Shown: positions 8,494 to 16,864 of the stretch, one piece after another | How the letters are laid out: each line of letters begins with the position of its first letter | Numbering within the stretch: the stretch's first letter is position 1 | From: Pseudomonas putida | GTDB lineage: Bacteria; Pseudomonadota; Gammaproteobacteria; Pseudomonadales; Pseudomonadaceae | Assembly (NCBI RefSeq): GCF_025905425.1 | Contig: NZ_CP109603.1 | Span: forward strand, 594,001-658,000 | Direction: 5' to 3' | Length of the DNA: 64,000 nt | Notes under the pieces: generated by a model | Told to the model about the DNA's origin: nothing | Seen by the model: only the letters and a program-made list of their open reading frames with translations | Database searches by the model: none | Made by a program: the position numbers and the translations under genes

Positions 8494-8772
8494 ATGTTGC
8501 ATGCGATCCTCACCGCGTTGCTCCTGGCTGGCCTGCCCATGGCCGAAGCCGCCAGCACGCCACCCCGGCTCAACACCCCCGTGCCCGGTGCGCCCGGCAC
8601 GCCGACGCCTACGCCCTATCCGCAGATCACCCCGAGTACACCGCCCAAGGCCTATGACAGCCAGCCGGGCGCACCGCTGCTGCCGCCGATGCCGGTGCCT
8701 GGGCCGCCGAAGGACCAGCCGTTGCCGGGTTTGCGGCCAGAGCCGCCGAAGGTGCCGGTGGAGGAGGACTGA
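8494..8772 (+). CDS. small secreted proline-rich protein
   Basis: 92 residues. The ATG at 8494 has a perfect AGGAGG 6 nt upstream (8482-8487), which decides this start within a longer open frame. MLHAILTALLLAGLPMAEA is a signal peptide with a likely cut after AEA. The mature part is about one third proline, with short repeats of the type PxPGxPxxPxP, no Cys and an acidic end (VPVEED). It is probably periplasmic or surface-exposed and intrinsically disordered. No function is recognised. It converges with oligopeptidase B. Confidence 0.7.
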   Translation: MLHAILTALLLAGLPMAEAASTPPRLNTPVPGAPGTPTPTPYPQITPSTPPKAYDSQPGAPLLPPMPVPGPPKDQPLPGLRPEPPKVPVEED

Positions 8773-8826
8773 CCTGCTGTTGTGTCGGCTGTGACAAGTG
8801 GGGGCACAAAGCGCCCCCAGCATTCG

Positions 8827-10869
8827 TCAGATCACACCCAGCTCACCAAACACGAAGGCATACTCCAGCGCCACATCCTTGAGCCCCTGGTACCGCCCAC
8901 TCATGCCGCCGTGCCCAGCGCCCATTTCTGTCTTGAGCAGCAGCAGGTTGTCATCGGTCTTGCGTGTGCGCAGGCGAGCGACCCACTTGGCGGCCTCCCA
9001 ATACTGCACGCGGCTGTCGTTGTAGCCGGCCACCACCAGCATGGCCGGGTAAGCCTGGGCCTTGATGTTCTCGTACGGGGCGTAGGCCTTGATGCGCTCA
9101 TACACCTCGGGCTCTGCCGGGTTGCCCCATTCGTCGTACTCGGTGACGGTCAGCGGCAGTTCCGGGTCGAGCATGGTGTTGAGCACGTCGACAAACGGCA
9201 CTTCGGCAATCGCGCAGCGGAACAGCTCGGGGCGCAAGTTGAGCACCGCCCCCATCAGCAACCCGCCAGCGCTGCCGCCGCTGATGGCCAGGCGCTCAGG
9301 CGTGGTCACGCCTTCGGCGATCAGGTGCTCGGCACAGGCAATGAAGTCGGTGAAACTGTTTTGCTTGTGCGCCTGCTTGCCGGCCCGGTACCAGGCCTCA
9401 CCCAGCTCGCCGCCACCGCGCACGTGGGCAATGGCGAAGGCCACGCCGCGTTGCAGCAGGCTCAGGCGGGCATGCGAGAACCACGGGTCGAGGCTTTCGC
9501 CATAGGCGCCGTAGCCATACAGGTACAGCGGCATGGTCTTGCCCAGGTCTTCGCGGCGGCGCACCAGGCTGATCGGTACCTGGGTGCCGTCCTGGGCGGT
9601 AGCCCACAGGCGCTGGCTGACATAGTCGTCGGCATCGAACGCACCCAGCACCGGGGTTTGCTTGAGCACCGCCTGCGCCCCCGTGGCCAGCTCCAGCTGG
9701 CGCACCTGGGCCGGTCGGTTGAGCGCTTCGTAGCGCAGGCGCACGCGGGTGCTGGCGAACTCCAGGCTGTCCTGCACGTACAGGCTGTAGGCGGCATCCG
9801 GCAATTCGACACGGTAGGCCGGCAGGCCCTGCGGGCGTACTTCGATGATTGGCAGGCCGCCTTCGCGCAGGCTCAAGGTCAGGGCGCTTGCGTTGAGGCT
9901 GAGGCCTTCGAGCATGACCTTGTCGCTGTGCGGTACCAGCAGCTGCCAGCGATCACGCGTCGGCACGCGCTCGGCCGGGGCGTGGTAAAGGGCGAAGTTG
10001 ATGCCGTCCTGGTTACTGCGGACAAACCAGTGCCATTGGCCATCGAGCTGGCCGTGGTCGGGGAAGTACTCATGGTCTTCAACCCGTGGCGCCAGGCAGG
10101 TGAACGGCAGTTGTGGCGTTTCGGCATCGAGTACCCAGGCTTCGCTGGTGGTCTTGCTGTTGAGCAACAGTACCAACTGGCGTTCGGAGCTGGTGCGGTA
10201 GCAGTGCAGGAAGAAGCGGCCATCGGGCTCTTCGAACACGGTGGGCGCGTCGCTGCCACCCAAGGTGTGGCGACGCAGGCGCCAAGGGCGTTGGGTGTCA
10301 TCGAGTTCGGCGAAGAACAGCGTCTGGCTGTCATTGGCCCAGGTCAGGCTGCCGTCGCAGTCCTCGAAGGGCAGGGCGGTGACGCTGTCGTCGCCCAGGT
10401 CTTTGACGTACAGGGTGTAGACCTCGTCGCCGCTGGTGTCGAGGCTGTAGGCCAGCAGGCGATGGTCGGGGCTGACGTTGAACGCACCCAGCGACAGGAA
10501 ACCGCCGTTGGCCAGTGCGTTGGGGTCGAGCAGCAGCTGTTCGCGGCTTTCATCCACCGTGTTGGAGTCGTCGGCCGGGCGTGGGCAGCGGTAGTGGCGT
10601 GGGTACTCGTCGCCGGCAGTGGTGCGGGTGTAATACAGGTACGGGCCCCAGGGCGAGGGCAGCGACAGGTCGGTTTCCAGGATGCGGCCTTTGATCTCCT
10701 CGAACAGCGTTTCGCGCAGGGGCGCCTGGTCGGCCAGGCAGGCCTCCTGGTAGCTGTTTTCGGCCTGCAGGTATTCGAGCACCTCGGGCGTGTCACGCTG
10801 TTGCAGCCAGGCGTAGGGGTCGGCGGCTTGGTCTGCGCGGGCGATAGGGGGGTGGGGCTTGGTGGGCAT
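8827..10869 (-). CDS. ptrB: oligopeptidase B-like prolyl oligopeptidase family serine peptidase (S9A)
   Basis: 680 residues, the usual length of oligopeptidase B. The N-terminal part is the seven-bladed propeller typical of S9A enzymes (starting ADPYAWLQQRDTPEVLEYLQAEN). The C-terminal alpha/beta-hydrolase domain carries the nucleophile motif SGGSAGG, preceded by GEAWYRAGKQAHKQNSFTDF. The catalytic Asp region is VAGYNDSRVQYWEAAKW, and the catalytic His is in MGAGHGGMSGRY. Oligopeptidase B cuts short peptides after Lys or Arg in the cytoplasm. A REP pair lies in its upstream region. Confidence 0.9.
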   Translation of the reverse strand: MPTKPHPPIARADQAADPYAWLQQRDTPEVLEYLQAENSYQEACLADQAPLRETLFEEIKGRILETDLSLPSPWGPYLYYTRTTAGDEYPRHYRCPRPADDSNTVDESREQLLLDPNALANGGFLSLGAFNVSPDHRLLAYSLDTSGDEVYTLYVKDLGDDSVTALPFEDCDGSLTWANDSQTLFFAELDDTQRPWRLRRHTLGGSDAPTVFEEPDGRFFLHCYRTSSERQLVLLLNSKTTSEAWVLDAETPQLPFTCLAPRVEDHEYFPDHGQLDGQWHWFVRSNQDGINFALYHAPAERVPTRDRWQLLVPHSDKVMLEGLSLNASALTLSLREGGLPIIEVRPQGLPAYRVELPDAAYSLYVQDSLEFASTRVRLRYEALNRPAQVRQLELATGAQAVLKQTPVLGAFDADDYVSQRLWATAQDGTQVPISLVRRREDLGKTMPLYLYGYGAYGESLDPWFSHARLSLLQRGVAFAIAHVRGGGELGEAWYRAGKQAHKQNSFTDFIACAEHLIAEGVTTPERLAISGGSAGGLLMGAVLNLRPELFRCAIAEVPFVDVLNTMLDPELPLTVTEYDEWGNPAEPEVYERIKAYAPYENIKAQAYPAMLVVAGYNDSRVQYWEAAKWVARLRTRKTDDNLLLLKTEMGAGHGGMSGRYQGLKDVALEYAFVFGELGVI

Positions 10870-10898
10870 CGGGGGTCCTTGGCTGAGGGCTTGCGGTG

Positions 10899-10989
10899 CC
10901 TGTTAAGGCCTCTTCGCGGGCAAGCCCGCTCCCACAGGCGTTGCGCTGACCGGTGGGAGCGGGCTTGCCCGCGAAGAGGCCTTAACAGG
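10899..10989. repeat. REP element pair (inverted)
   Basis: CCTGTTAAGGCCTCTTCGCG… at 10899-10938 pairs with …CGCGAAGAGGCCTTAACAGG ending at 10989. It lies between the divergent ptrB gene and the membrane-protein gene at 11057. Confidence 0.85.
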
Positions 10990-11056
10990 GAAGCGCTGTC
11001 TGCGCCCTGAAAAGTGTTTATCATAGGCAACTCTTTGCCTGGCTTGCACGAACACC

Positions 11057-11551
11057 ATGACCGAGAACGACTATACCCTCGCCTGGGGCCTTTACGCCTT
11101 AGCCGCCCTGGGCTGCCTGTTGGTGGGCTTCAAGCTTACCGGCTGGATGTGGCGCTGGCTGCGCGAACCGCTGCGGGTGATCCTGGCGGTGCTGCTGCTG
11201 ACCCCGACCATCGTCGACCCGGTCAAGGACAGCTTTGCGCCGGCCATCGCCATCACCGCCCTGGACGTGGCCTTCAAGGTCGGCAACAACGCCTGGCGCG
11301 CGGTGTCCGATTTTGCCATGTACGGCATGATCGCCTTTGGCCTCTATTTCATTTTCGTCCTGTTGCGCTGGCCGCTGGAAAAGCGTGCCCGCGAGCGTCG
11401 CGAGCAGGCTGAAGCCGCCGCCAAGCGCCAGGCCGCCGAAGATGACGACGTCCGGGGCGGCGCCCCGTTGGTGGCCGAGCGCCGCGACCGTTACCGCAAC
11501 GATCCCCCTGCCGCGCCTGCCGGCGGCGGTCGGGTCGAGCCTCGCCTGTAA
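11057..11551 (+). CDS. conserved membrane protein of unknown function
   Basis: 164 residues. Three hydrophobic segments are visible: about residues 8-28 (GLYALAALGCLLVGFKLTGW), 38-52 (PLRVILAVLLLTPTIV) and 92-110 (MYGMIAFGLYFIFVLL). They are followed by a highly charged cytoplasmic tail (KRARERREQAEAAAKRQ) and a Gly/Pro/Arg-rich end. I do not recognise a named family. It is 14 nt upstream of the amidotransferase gene and followed by a DUF2937 membrane protein, so the three probably form one transcript. Confidence 0.72.
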   Translation: MTENDYTLAWGLYALAALGCLLVGFKLTGWMWRWLREPLRVILAVLLLTPTIVDPVKDSFAPAIAITALDVAFKVGNNAWRAVSDFAMYGMIAFGLYFIFVLLRWPLEKRARERREQAEAAAKRQAAEDDDVRGGAPLVAERRDRYRNDPPAAPAGGGRVEPRL

Positions 11552-11565
11552 TCGGAGACACGCGC

Positions 11566-12339
11566 ATGTGCGAACTGCTGGGCATGAGTGCCAACGTCCC
11601 CACCGACATCGTTTTCAGCTTCACCGGCCTGATGCAGCGTGGCGGCCGCACCGGCCCGCACCGTGATGGCTGGGGCATCGGCTTCTATGAAGGCCGCGGC
11701 CTGCGCCTGTTCCAGGACCCGGCGGCGAGCAGCGAGTCGGAAGTGGCTAACCTGGTACAGCGTTACCCAATCAAGAGCGAAGTGGTCATCGGCCACATTC
11801 GCCAGGCCAACGTCGGCAAGGTGTGCCTGTCCAACACCCACCCGTTTGTCCGCGAGATGTGGGGCCGCAACTGGTGCTTTGCGCACAACGGGCAGTTGGG
11901 CGACTTCAAGGGTGAAGCCACCTTCTACCGACCGGTGGGCGATACCGACAGCGAGGCGGCCTTCTGCGACCTGCTCAACCGCATCCGTGCGGCCTTCCCC
12001 GAGCCGGTCGCAGTGGAACAGCTGTTGCCGGTGCTGGTCGAAGCCTGTGCCGGTTACCGTGGCAAGGGCGTGTTCAATTGCATGCTCAGCGACGGCGACT
12101 GGCTGTTCTGCTTCTGCTCGACCAAGTTGGTGCACATTACCCGCCGCGCCCCTTTTGGCGCGGCACGCTTAAAGGATGTCGACCTGATCGTCGATTTTCA
12201 CACCGAAACGACCCCCAATGACGTAGTCACGGTGATTGCCACCGAGGCCCTGACCGAGAACGAGACCTGGCAGCGTTATGCACCGGGTCAGTGGGCCTTG
12301 TGGCGGCACGGAGAGTGCGTTTCGCAAGGCCAGAGCTAA
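11566..12339 (+). CDS. class II glutamine amidotransferase, YafJ type
   Basis: 257 residues. The protein starts MCELLGMS, so Met removal exposes the N-terminal nucleophile Cys2 of class II (Ntn) amidotransferases. Other family elements are GPHRDGWGIGFYEGRG, VVIGHIRQANVGKV, NTHPF and the glutamine-binding FAHNGQLGDF. It lacks any attached synthase domain, as in the YafJ/DUG3 group, where the protein acts as a stand-alone amidase or an amidase partner of another protein. The physiological substrate is not known. A good Shine-Dalgarno (GGAGA) precedes the start, and the next gene begins 9 nt after the stop. Confidence 0.87.
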   Translation: MCELLGMSANVPTDIVFSFTGLMQRGGRTGPHRDGWGIGFYEGRGLRLFQDPAASSESEVANLVQRYPIKSEVVIGHIRQANVGKVCLSNTHPFVREMWGRNWCFAHNGQLGDFKGEATFYRPVGDTDSEAAFCDLLNRIRAAFPEPVAVEQLLPVLVEACAGYRGKGVFNCMLSDGDWLFCFCSTKLVHITRRAPFGAARLKDVDLIVDFHTETTPNDVVTVIATEALTENETWQRYAPGQWALWRHGECVSQGQS

Positions 12340-12348
12340 GGACGCTGC

Positions 12349-12870
12349 ATGTTCAGAAGTTACCTGCGATTGCTGTTGTTTACCTTCGGCCTGCTGGCCG
12401 GTATCCAGGTTCCGGGGCTGGTCAAGGACTACAGCCAGCGGGTCGAGGCGCACCTGTTCGAATCGCGCCAGGCGCTCGATGGCTTCACGCAGACGGCCGA
12501 GCGGTTCTTCAATGGCGACCTGCAGGCCTTGCTGCGGCATTACCGCAGCAGCGATGACCCCGTGTTCAACAGTGATGCCAACAGCATCGAAAGCCTGATG
12601 ATCCGCAACGAACTGCTGGAAAAGGAATGGCAGGCGCTGCAAGGGTCGTGGGTAAACCGCACCTGGCATGTGCTGGTGCAGCCGGACCCGCAAATGCGTG
12701 AAGAAACGCTCAAGGGTTACAGCTACCAGATTCTGCTGGTGCCGGAGGCGATTGGCTGGGGCATTGGCGCCGGCTTTGTGCTGGCCTTTGTGGTCGAGAG
12801 CCTGTTGCTTGCGCTTGGCTGGGTGATCATGGGCGGGCGACGCCGGGTGGTGAAGGAAAGCTGGCGCTGA
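12349..12870 (+). CDS. DUF2937 family membrane protein
   Basis: 173 residues. The N-terminal hydrophobic helix (LRLLLFTFGLLAGIQVPGLV) leads into a largely helical periplasmic or cytoplasmic region (DYSQRVEAHLFESRQALDGF). A second membrane segment, AIGWGIGAGFVLAFVVESLLLALGWVI, lies near the C-terminus, before a basic tail (GGRRRVVKESWR). This two-helix arrangement, with the conserved QVPGLVKDYSQRVEAH start, is that of DUF2937. Function is unknown. It is the third gene of the run starting at 11057 and is followed by a composite REP element. Confidence 0.7.
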   Translation: MFRSYLRLLLFTFGLLAGIQVPGLVKDYSQRVEAHLFESRQALDGFTQTAERFFNGDLQALLRHYRSSDDPVFNSDANSIESLMIRNELLEKEWQALQGSWVNRTWHVLVQPDPQMREETLKGYSYQILLVPEAIGWGIGAGFVLAFVVESLLLALGWVIMGGRRRVVKESWR

Positions 12871-12880
12871 GTTAGGTAGC

Positions 12881-13041
12881 GCCTGTGCGGGCCTCTTCGC
12901 GGGGCAAGCGCGCTCCCACAGAAATGCCCACTGCCCACTGCCCACCGCCCACCGCTCACTGCCCACAGGTTGCCCACTGCCCTCAGGTCCAGTGGGCAAC
13001 CTGTGGGAGCGGGCTTGCCCCGCGAAGAGGCCGGTAAAGGC
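12881..13041. repeat. REP pair interrupted by heptamer repeats and a perfect 18-bp hairpin
   Basis: A left REP copy (12881-12921) and a right copy (about 13000-13041) face each other. The spacer holds degenerate tandem GCCCACT/C units (about 12926-12966). It also holds a perfect 18-bp inverted repeat: 12962-12979 is the reverse complement of 12990-13007, with a 10-nt loop. The hairpin merges into the right REP, so this pair is longer and differently folded than the other five. Confidence 0.8.
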
Positions 13042-13053
13042 AGCGATAATCCC

Positions 13054-13965
13054 TCAGACCAGCACAATCCGCTGCCCACCCACATCTCGCGCATACTGCT
13101 CCAGCACCTGCCGGCACACCCCGACCACCTCATCCACCAATGCCACCCCGGTCTGCCAGGCCACCACCAGCTCCAGGCTCGGCGGTGGTTGCAGCCCTTC
13201 CAGCAGCACCAGCTCCCCCAGGCCCAGCTCCGCATCCACCAGCGCCGGTGGCAGTGCACCAATCGCAAAGCCGTCGCGCAGTAGCCGGGTAATCGCCGCC
13301 ACCGAGTTCACGCAGTTCAACCGCGGGGTTTCCACCCCAGCACTGTGCAACAGGCTGAGCACCTCCTGATGCGGCCGCGAGTTCTTCGAAAAGGTCACGA
13401 TGCGCTCGCGCCCGAGCTCCGCCAGCGAGGCGTAGTCCCGGTGCTGGAGCGAGCCTGCGGCCACGATCCAGCCCATCGGGTAACGCGCCAGGTCCAGGCT
13501 GCGGATCGACTGTTCGCGCAGCAGGTCGGTCTGCAGGATCACGTCGAGAAAACCTTTTTGCAGCTGCTCACGCAGGTTCAGCGCGGTATCGGCCACCAGT
13601 TCGATCTCTACCTGCGGGTAGCGCTCGGTCAAGGCCGCCACCAACGCACTCATCCAGGTATGGATCACCGTGTCCATCACCCCAATACGGATGCGCCCGA
13701 CCTTGGCCCGGTCGCTGTCCAGCGACTGCTTCATAGCCTTGGCGGTGTCGAGCATGCGTTCGGCGTATTCCAGCACCTTGCTGCCCTCCGGGGTCAGGCT
13801 GACACCGCGAGAGTCACGCAACAGCAGCTTGACGCCCAGGTCTGCCTCCAGCGCAGCGATGCGGCTGGAGACAGACGCCTGGGTGGTGAACAGTTTTTCC
13901 GCCGTCAGGCGGAAGCTCTTGAGCCGAGCGACCCAGACGAAGGTTTCGAGGAAACGTAGGTTCAT
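13054..13965 (-). CDS. LysR family transcriptional regulator
   Basis: 303 residues from the ATG at 13965; the open frame continues upstream to 14151, but the family N-terminus starts exactly at MNLRFLETFVWVARLKSF. The helix-turn-helix is LTAEKLFTTQASVSSRIAALEADLGVKLL, followed by the linker helix and the effector domain (RIRIGVMDTVIHTWMSALV onward). It is divergent from the MFS/pxpABC operon at 14097, with 131 nt between start codons. LysR proteins usually control the neighbouring divergent genes, so it is the likely regulator of 5-oxoproline-type uptake and breakdown. Confidence 0.88.
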   Translation of the reverse strand: MNLRFLETFVWVARLKSFRLTAEKLFTTQASVSSRIAALEADLGVKLLLRDSRGVSLTPEGSKVLEYAERMLDTAKAMKQSLDSDRAKVGRIRIGVMDTVIHTWMSALVAALTERYPQVEIELVADTALNLREQLQKGFLDVILQTDLLREQSIRSLDLARYPMGWIVAAGSLQHRDYASLAELGRERIVTFSKNSRPHQEVLSLLHSAGVETPRLNCVNSVAAITRLLRDGFAIGALPPALVDAELGLGELVLLEGLQPPPSLELVVAWQTGVALVDEVVGVCRQVLEQYARDVGGQRIVLV

Positions 13966-14096
13966 GATCAGTTTTTCTTGTTCCAGACCGGCGGTTTTTC
14001 TCGTTGGACGCAAACGACGCGGTCTCTGAACAATGATGCCCAGGCCGCGACGCAATAGGTCGCCCCATAAAACAATACCAACAAGCCGAGGCAAGC

Positions 14097-15383
14097 ATGA
14101 ACCCCACCGGCGTGCAGCAGCAGGTTTCTTCACCTTCTTCGACCGGGCCATTCGCCTGGTATCGCGACATCGACAAACAGCAACGACGCACCTTCTGGAG
14201 CTGCAAGATCGGCTATGGCCTGGACGGCATGGACACGCAGATGCTCAGCTTCGTCATCCCCACGCTGATCCTGATCTGGGGCATCAGCACCGCCGAGGCC
14301 GGGCTGATACACACCAGCACCCTGATTGCCTCGGCCATCGGCGGCTGGATCGCTGGCATCCTCTCCGACCGCATCGGTCGTGTGCGCACCTTGCAACTGA
14401 CGGTGCTGTGGTTCGCGTTCTTCACCTTCCTCTGCGGCTTTGCGCAGAACTACGAACAGCTGCTGATCGCCCGCACGCTGATGGGTTTTGGCTTCGGCGG
14501 CGAATGGACTGCAGGTGCGGTGCTGATCGGTGAGGTGATCCGCGCCCAGCACCGTGGCAAGGCAGTGGGCATGGTGCAGTCTGGTTGGGCTCTCGGCTGG
14601 GGCCTGACGGCGATCCTGTATGCGTTGCTGTTCACCTACCTGCCGCCCGAGCAGGCCTGGCGCGCGTTGTTCCTGCTGGGCATCGTACCGGCCGTGTTCG
14701 TGATCTTCGTGCGCCGCCTGGTCAAGGACCCTGAGGTGTACCGCCAGGCCAAGGCCGCTGAAAAGGCCGAAGCACCGTCGCACTTCTACGAGATTTTCGC
14801 CCCCGGCATGCTCTGGACTACCGTGCGCGCCTCGTTGCTGACCACGGGTGCACTGGGCGGTTACTATGCGATCACCGCGTGGTTGCCGACCTTTCTCAAG
14901 AACGAGCGCGGCCTGAGCGTGCTGGGCACCGGTGGCTACCTGGCGATGGTGATTGTGGGTTCCTACATCGGCTACGTGGTCAGCGCGTATCTGTCCGACC
15001 TGCTGGGCCGCAAAAAGAACTTCATCCTGTTTGCCGTGGGGTCTTTCATCATCGTGCTGTTGTACACGCAGATGCCCGTCAGCGATGGCGTGATGCTGTG
15101 GCTGGGCTTCCCGCTGGGCTTCTTCGCATCGGGCATTTTCAGTGGCATGGGCGCATTTTTGACCGAACTGTTCCCCACCCGTATTCGGGGCTCGGGGCAG
15201 GGCTTTTGCTACAACATCGGCAAAGTGATCGCGGCACTGTTCCCGTTGCTGATCGGCATGCTTGGCGAAAAGGTGCCGCTGGGGCTGGGTATTGGCGTGT
15301 TCTCCGCGGTGTCGTATGGCGTGGTGATCCTGGCGGCGCTCAGCCTGCCGGAAACACGCGGCAAACAACTCCAGGCGCGGTAA
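14097..15383 (+). CDS. MFS transporter of the metabolite:H+ symporter type
   Basis: 428 residues, about twelve membrane helices. Motifs: GGWIAGILSDRIGRVRTL (loop 2-3), GFGFGGEWTAGAVLIGEV (helix 5 region, typical of the aromatic-acid/sialic-acid-like MHS group), YLSDLLGRKKNF, and LTELFPTRIRGSGQGFCYNIGK. The start at 14097 has GAGG upstream. The following gene starts within 10-40 nt, so it is co-transcribed with pxpABC. That suggests transport of 5-oxoproline, a related cyclic amide or a carboxylate, though the substrate cannot be read from the sequence. Confidence 0.85.
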   Translation: MNPTGVQQQVSSPSSTGPFAWYRDIDKQQRRTFWSCKIGYGLDGMDTQMLSFVIPTLILIWGISTAEAGLIHTSTLIASAIGGWIAGILSDRIGRVRTLQLTVLWFAFFTFLCGFAQNYEQLLIARTLMGFGFGGEWTAGAVLIGEVIRAQHRGKAVGMVQSGWALGWGLTAILYALLFTYLPPEQAWRALFLLGIVPAVFVIFVRRLVKDPEVYRQAKAAEKAEAPSHFYEIFAPGMLWTTVRASLLTTGALGGYYAITAWLPTFLKNERGLSVLGTGGYLAMVIVGSYIGYVVSAYLSDLLGRKKNFILFAVGSFIIVLLYTQMPVSDGVMLWLGFPLGFFASGIFSGMGAFLTELFPTRIRGSGQGFCYNIGKVIAALFPLLIGMLGEKVPLGLGIGVFSAVSYGVVILAALSLPETRGKQLQAR

Positions 15384-15419
15384 GGTAGGCCTATGAACAT
15401 CGACAAGGGAGTCTGTGTG

Positions 15420-16172
15420 GTGGAACGCCTGCTTCTCAATTGCGACATGGGCGAGAGTTTCGGCAGCTGGCGCATGGGCCTGGATGCCGAGGTGATGCCG
15501 TATATCGATTGCGCCAACATCGCCTGCGGCTACCACGCTGGCGACCCCAGCATCATGCGCCGCACCGTGGAGATGGCGCTGGCGCACGGGGTGACCATCG
15601 GCGCGCACCCGGCCTACCCGGACCTGGTCGGCTTCGGCCGCCGCGCCATGGCCTGCAGCAATGAAGAAATCCGTGACCTGCTGCACTACCAGATCGGTGC
15701 GCTGGACGGTATCTGCAAGGTGCTCGGCGGCCGGGTGGCGTACGTCAAACCCCATGGCGCGCTGTACAACGACATGATGGCCGACCCGCGCAAACTGCGT
15801 GCGGTGCTCGAAGCCGTGGCGGCCTACGACAGCAGCCTGCCGCTGATGCTCATGGCCACTGCCGATGACCGCGCGGCTCAGGCCTTGGGCGATGACATCG
15901 GCGTGCCGCTGTGGTTCGAAGCCTTCGCCGACCGCGCCTACACCGCCAGCGGCCATCTGGTGTCGCGGCGCCTGCCTGGCGCTGTGCATCACGACCCGGC
16001 GCTGGTGGTCGAACAGGCCTTGCGCCTGGCCCGTGGCGAGGCGCTGGTGGCGGACGATGGCAGTGCGTTGCGTCTGCACGCCCGTACCCTCTGCGTACAC
16101 GGCGACAACGACAGTTCTGTGGCGGCGGTGCGGCAGATCCGTCAGGCCCTCGATGCGCTGGAGCAAGCATGA
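15420..16172 (+). CDS. pxpA: 5-oxoprolinase subunit A (LamB/YcsF family)
   Basis: 250 residues if started at the GTG at 15420, which follows AAGGGAG (15405-15411) and gives [15 protein letters not shown], matching the normal family N-terminus. GTG 15417 and ATG 15393 are alternatives. Motifs: [44 protein letters not shown], and [15 protein letters not shown]. PxpA works with PxpB and PxpC to hydrolyse 5-oxoproline (pyroglutamate) to glutamate with ATP. The stop overlaps the start of pxpB by ATGA. Confidence 0.88.
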   Translation: MERLLLNCDMGESFGSWRMGLDAEVMPYIDCANIACGYHAGDPSIMRRTVEMALAHGVTIGAHPAYPDLVGFGRRAMACSNEEIRDLLHYQIGALDGICKVLGGRVAYVKPHGALYNDMMADPRKLRAVLEAVAAYDSSLPLMLMATADDRAAQALGDDIGVPLWFEAFADRAYTASGHLVSRRLPGAVHHDPALVVEQALRLARGEALVADDGSALRLHARTLCVHGDNDSSVAAVRQIRQALDALEQA

Positions 16173-16864
16173 AAGTGCGCGTTGAAGTGGTCGCGATCGA
16201 CAGCCTGATGGTGCGCCTGTTTAACACCATCGACGAAGCCAACATGCCGTGGATCCTCGCGGCCAGCCAGCGCGTGCGTGCAGCCTTTGGCGAGCGGTTG
16301 ATCGACCTGGTGCCGTCCTACACCACCTTGATGGTGCAATACGACGGGGCGCCTGGCACGGCGAGGGCGTTGATCGCACAGGCGTTGGAGGGGCTGCAGC
16401 CTGATGCAGGCAACAGTGGCCGACGCCATGAGATTGCGGTGTGGTACCACGCCAGTGTCGGCCCCGAGCTGCCGGCCTTGGCGAGCCAAAGCGGGCTGAC
16501 CGAGGCCGAGGTGATCCGCTTGCACAGCGAGCGCGAGTACCCGGTTTTCGCCCTGGGCTTCGCGCCGGGCTTCGGCTTCATGGGGCTGGTGGACGAGCGC
16601 CTGGCCACGCCGCGCCTGAGTACCCCACGCAAGCGCGTAGCGGCCGGCAGCGTTGGCATTGCCGAACGCCAGACCGCTGCTTACCCGGCGGTATCGCCAG
16701 GCGGTTGGAACCTGATCGGGCGCACCCCGGTGCGCCTATTCGACCGGGAACGCGAAGGCTACAGCTTGTTGCAACCGGGTGACCGGGTGCGTTTCGTGGC
16801 GGTATCCCACGCCGAGTTCATGGCGTTGGGCGGAGATGACCGCCCGCTGGAGGCACAGGCATGA
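16169..16864 (+). CDS. pxpB: 5-oxoprolinase subunit B (KipI/Ahs1 family)
   Basis: 231 residues. The ATG at 16169 overlaps the pxpA stop (ATGA), which shows translational coupling. The open frame extends further upstream, but family members begin at about this point. Motifs of the allophanate-hydrolase subunit 1/KipI fold are present: [12 protein letters not shown], the [23 protein letters not shown] block, [33 protein letters not shown] and [10 protein letters not shown]. It partners PxpC in the ATP-dependent opening of the 5-oxoproline ring. The pxpC start overlaps its stop. Confidence 0.9.
   Translation: MKVRVEVVAIDSLMVRLFNTIDEANMPWILAASQRVRAAFGERLIDLVPSYTTLMVQYDGAPGTARALIAQALEGLQPDAGNSGRRHEIAVWYHASVGPELPALASQSGLTEAEVIRLHSEREYPVFALGFAPGFGFMGLVDERLATPRLSTPRKRVAAGSVGIAERQTAAYPAVSPGGWNLIGRTPVRLFDREREGYSLLQPGDRVRFVAVSHAEFMALGGDDRPLEAQA

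Noticed and set aside
8782..11010. 742-codon plus-strand frame opposite oligopeptidase B
   Set aside because: The minus strand encodes the full S9A peptidase with all catalytic motifs, and the plus-strand translation is low-complexity Gln/Val/Ala-rich with no family pattern.
12926..12980. GCCCACT/C tandem units as a CRISPR-like array
   Set aside because: Units are 7 nt, degenerate, without unique spacers, and enclosed by a REP pair.
14130..16166. 678-codon minus-strand frame opposite the MFS and pxpA genes
   Set aside because: His/Gln/Arg-rich translation spanning two clear plus-strand genes; a shadow of their codon bias.
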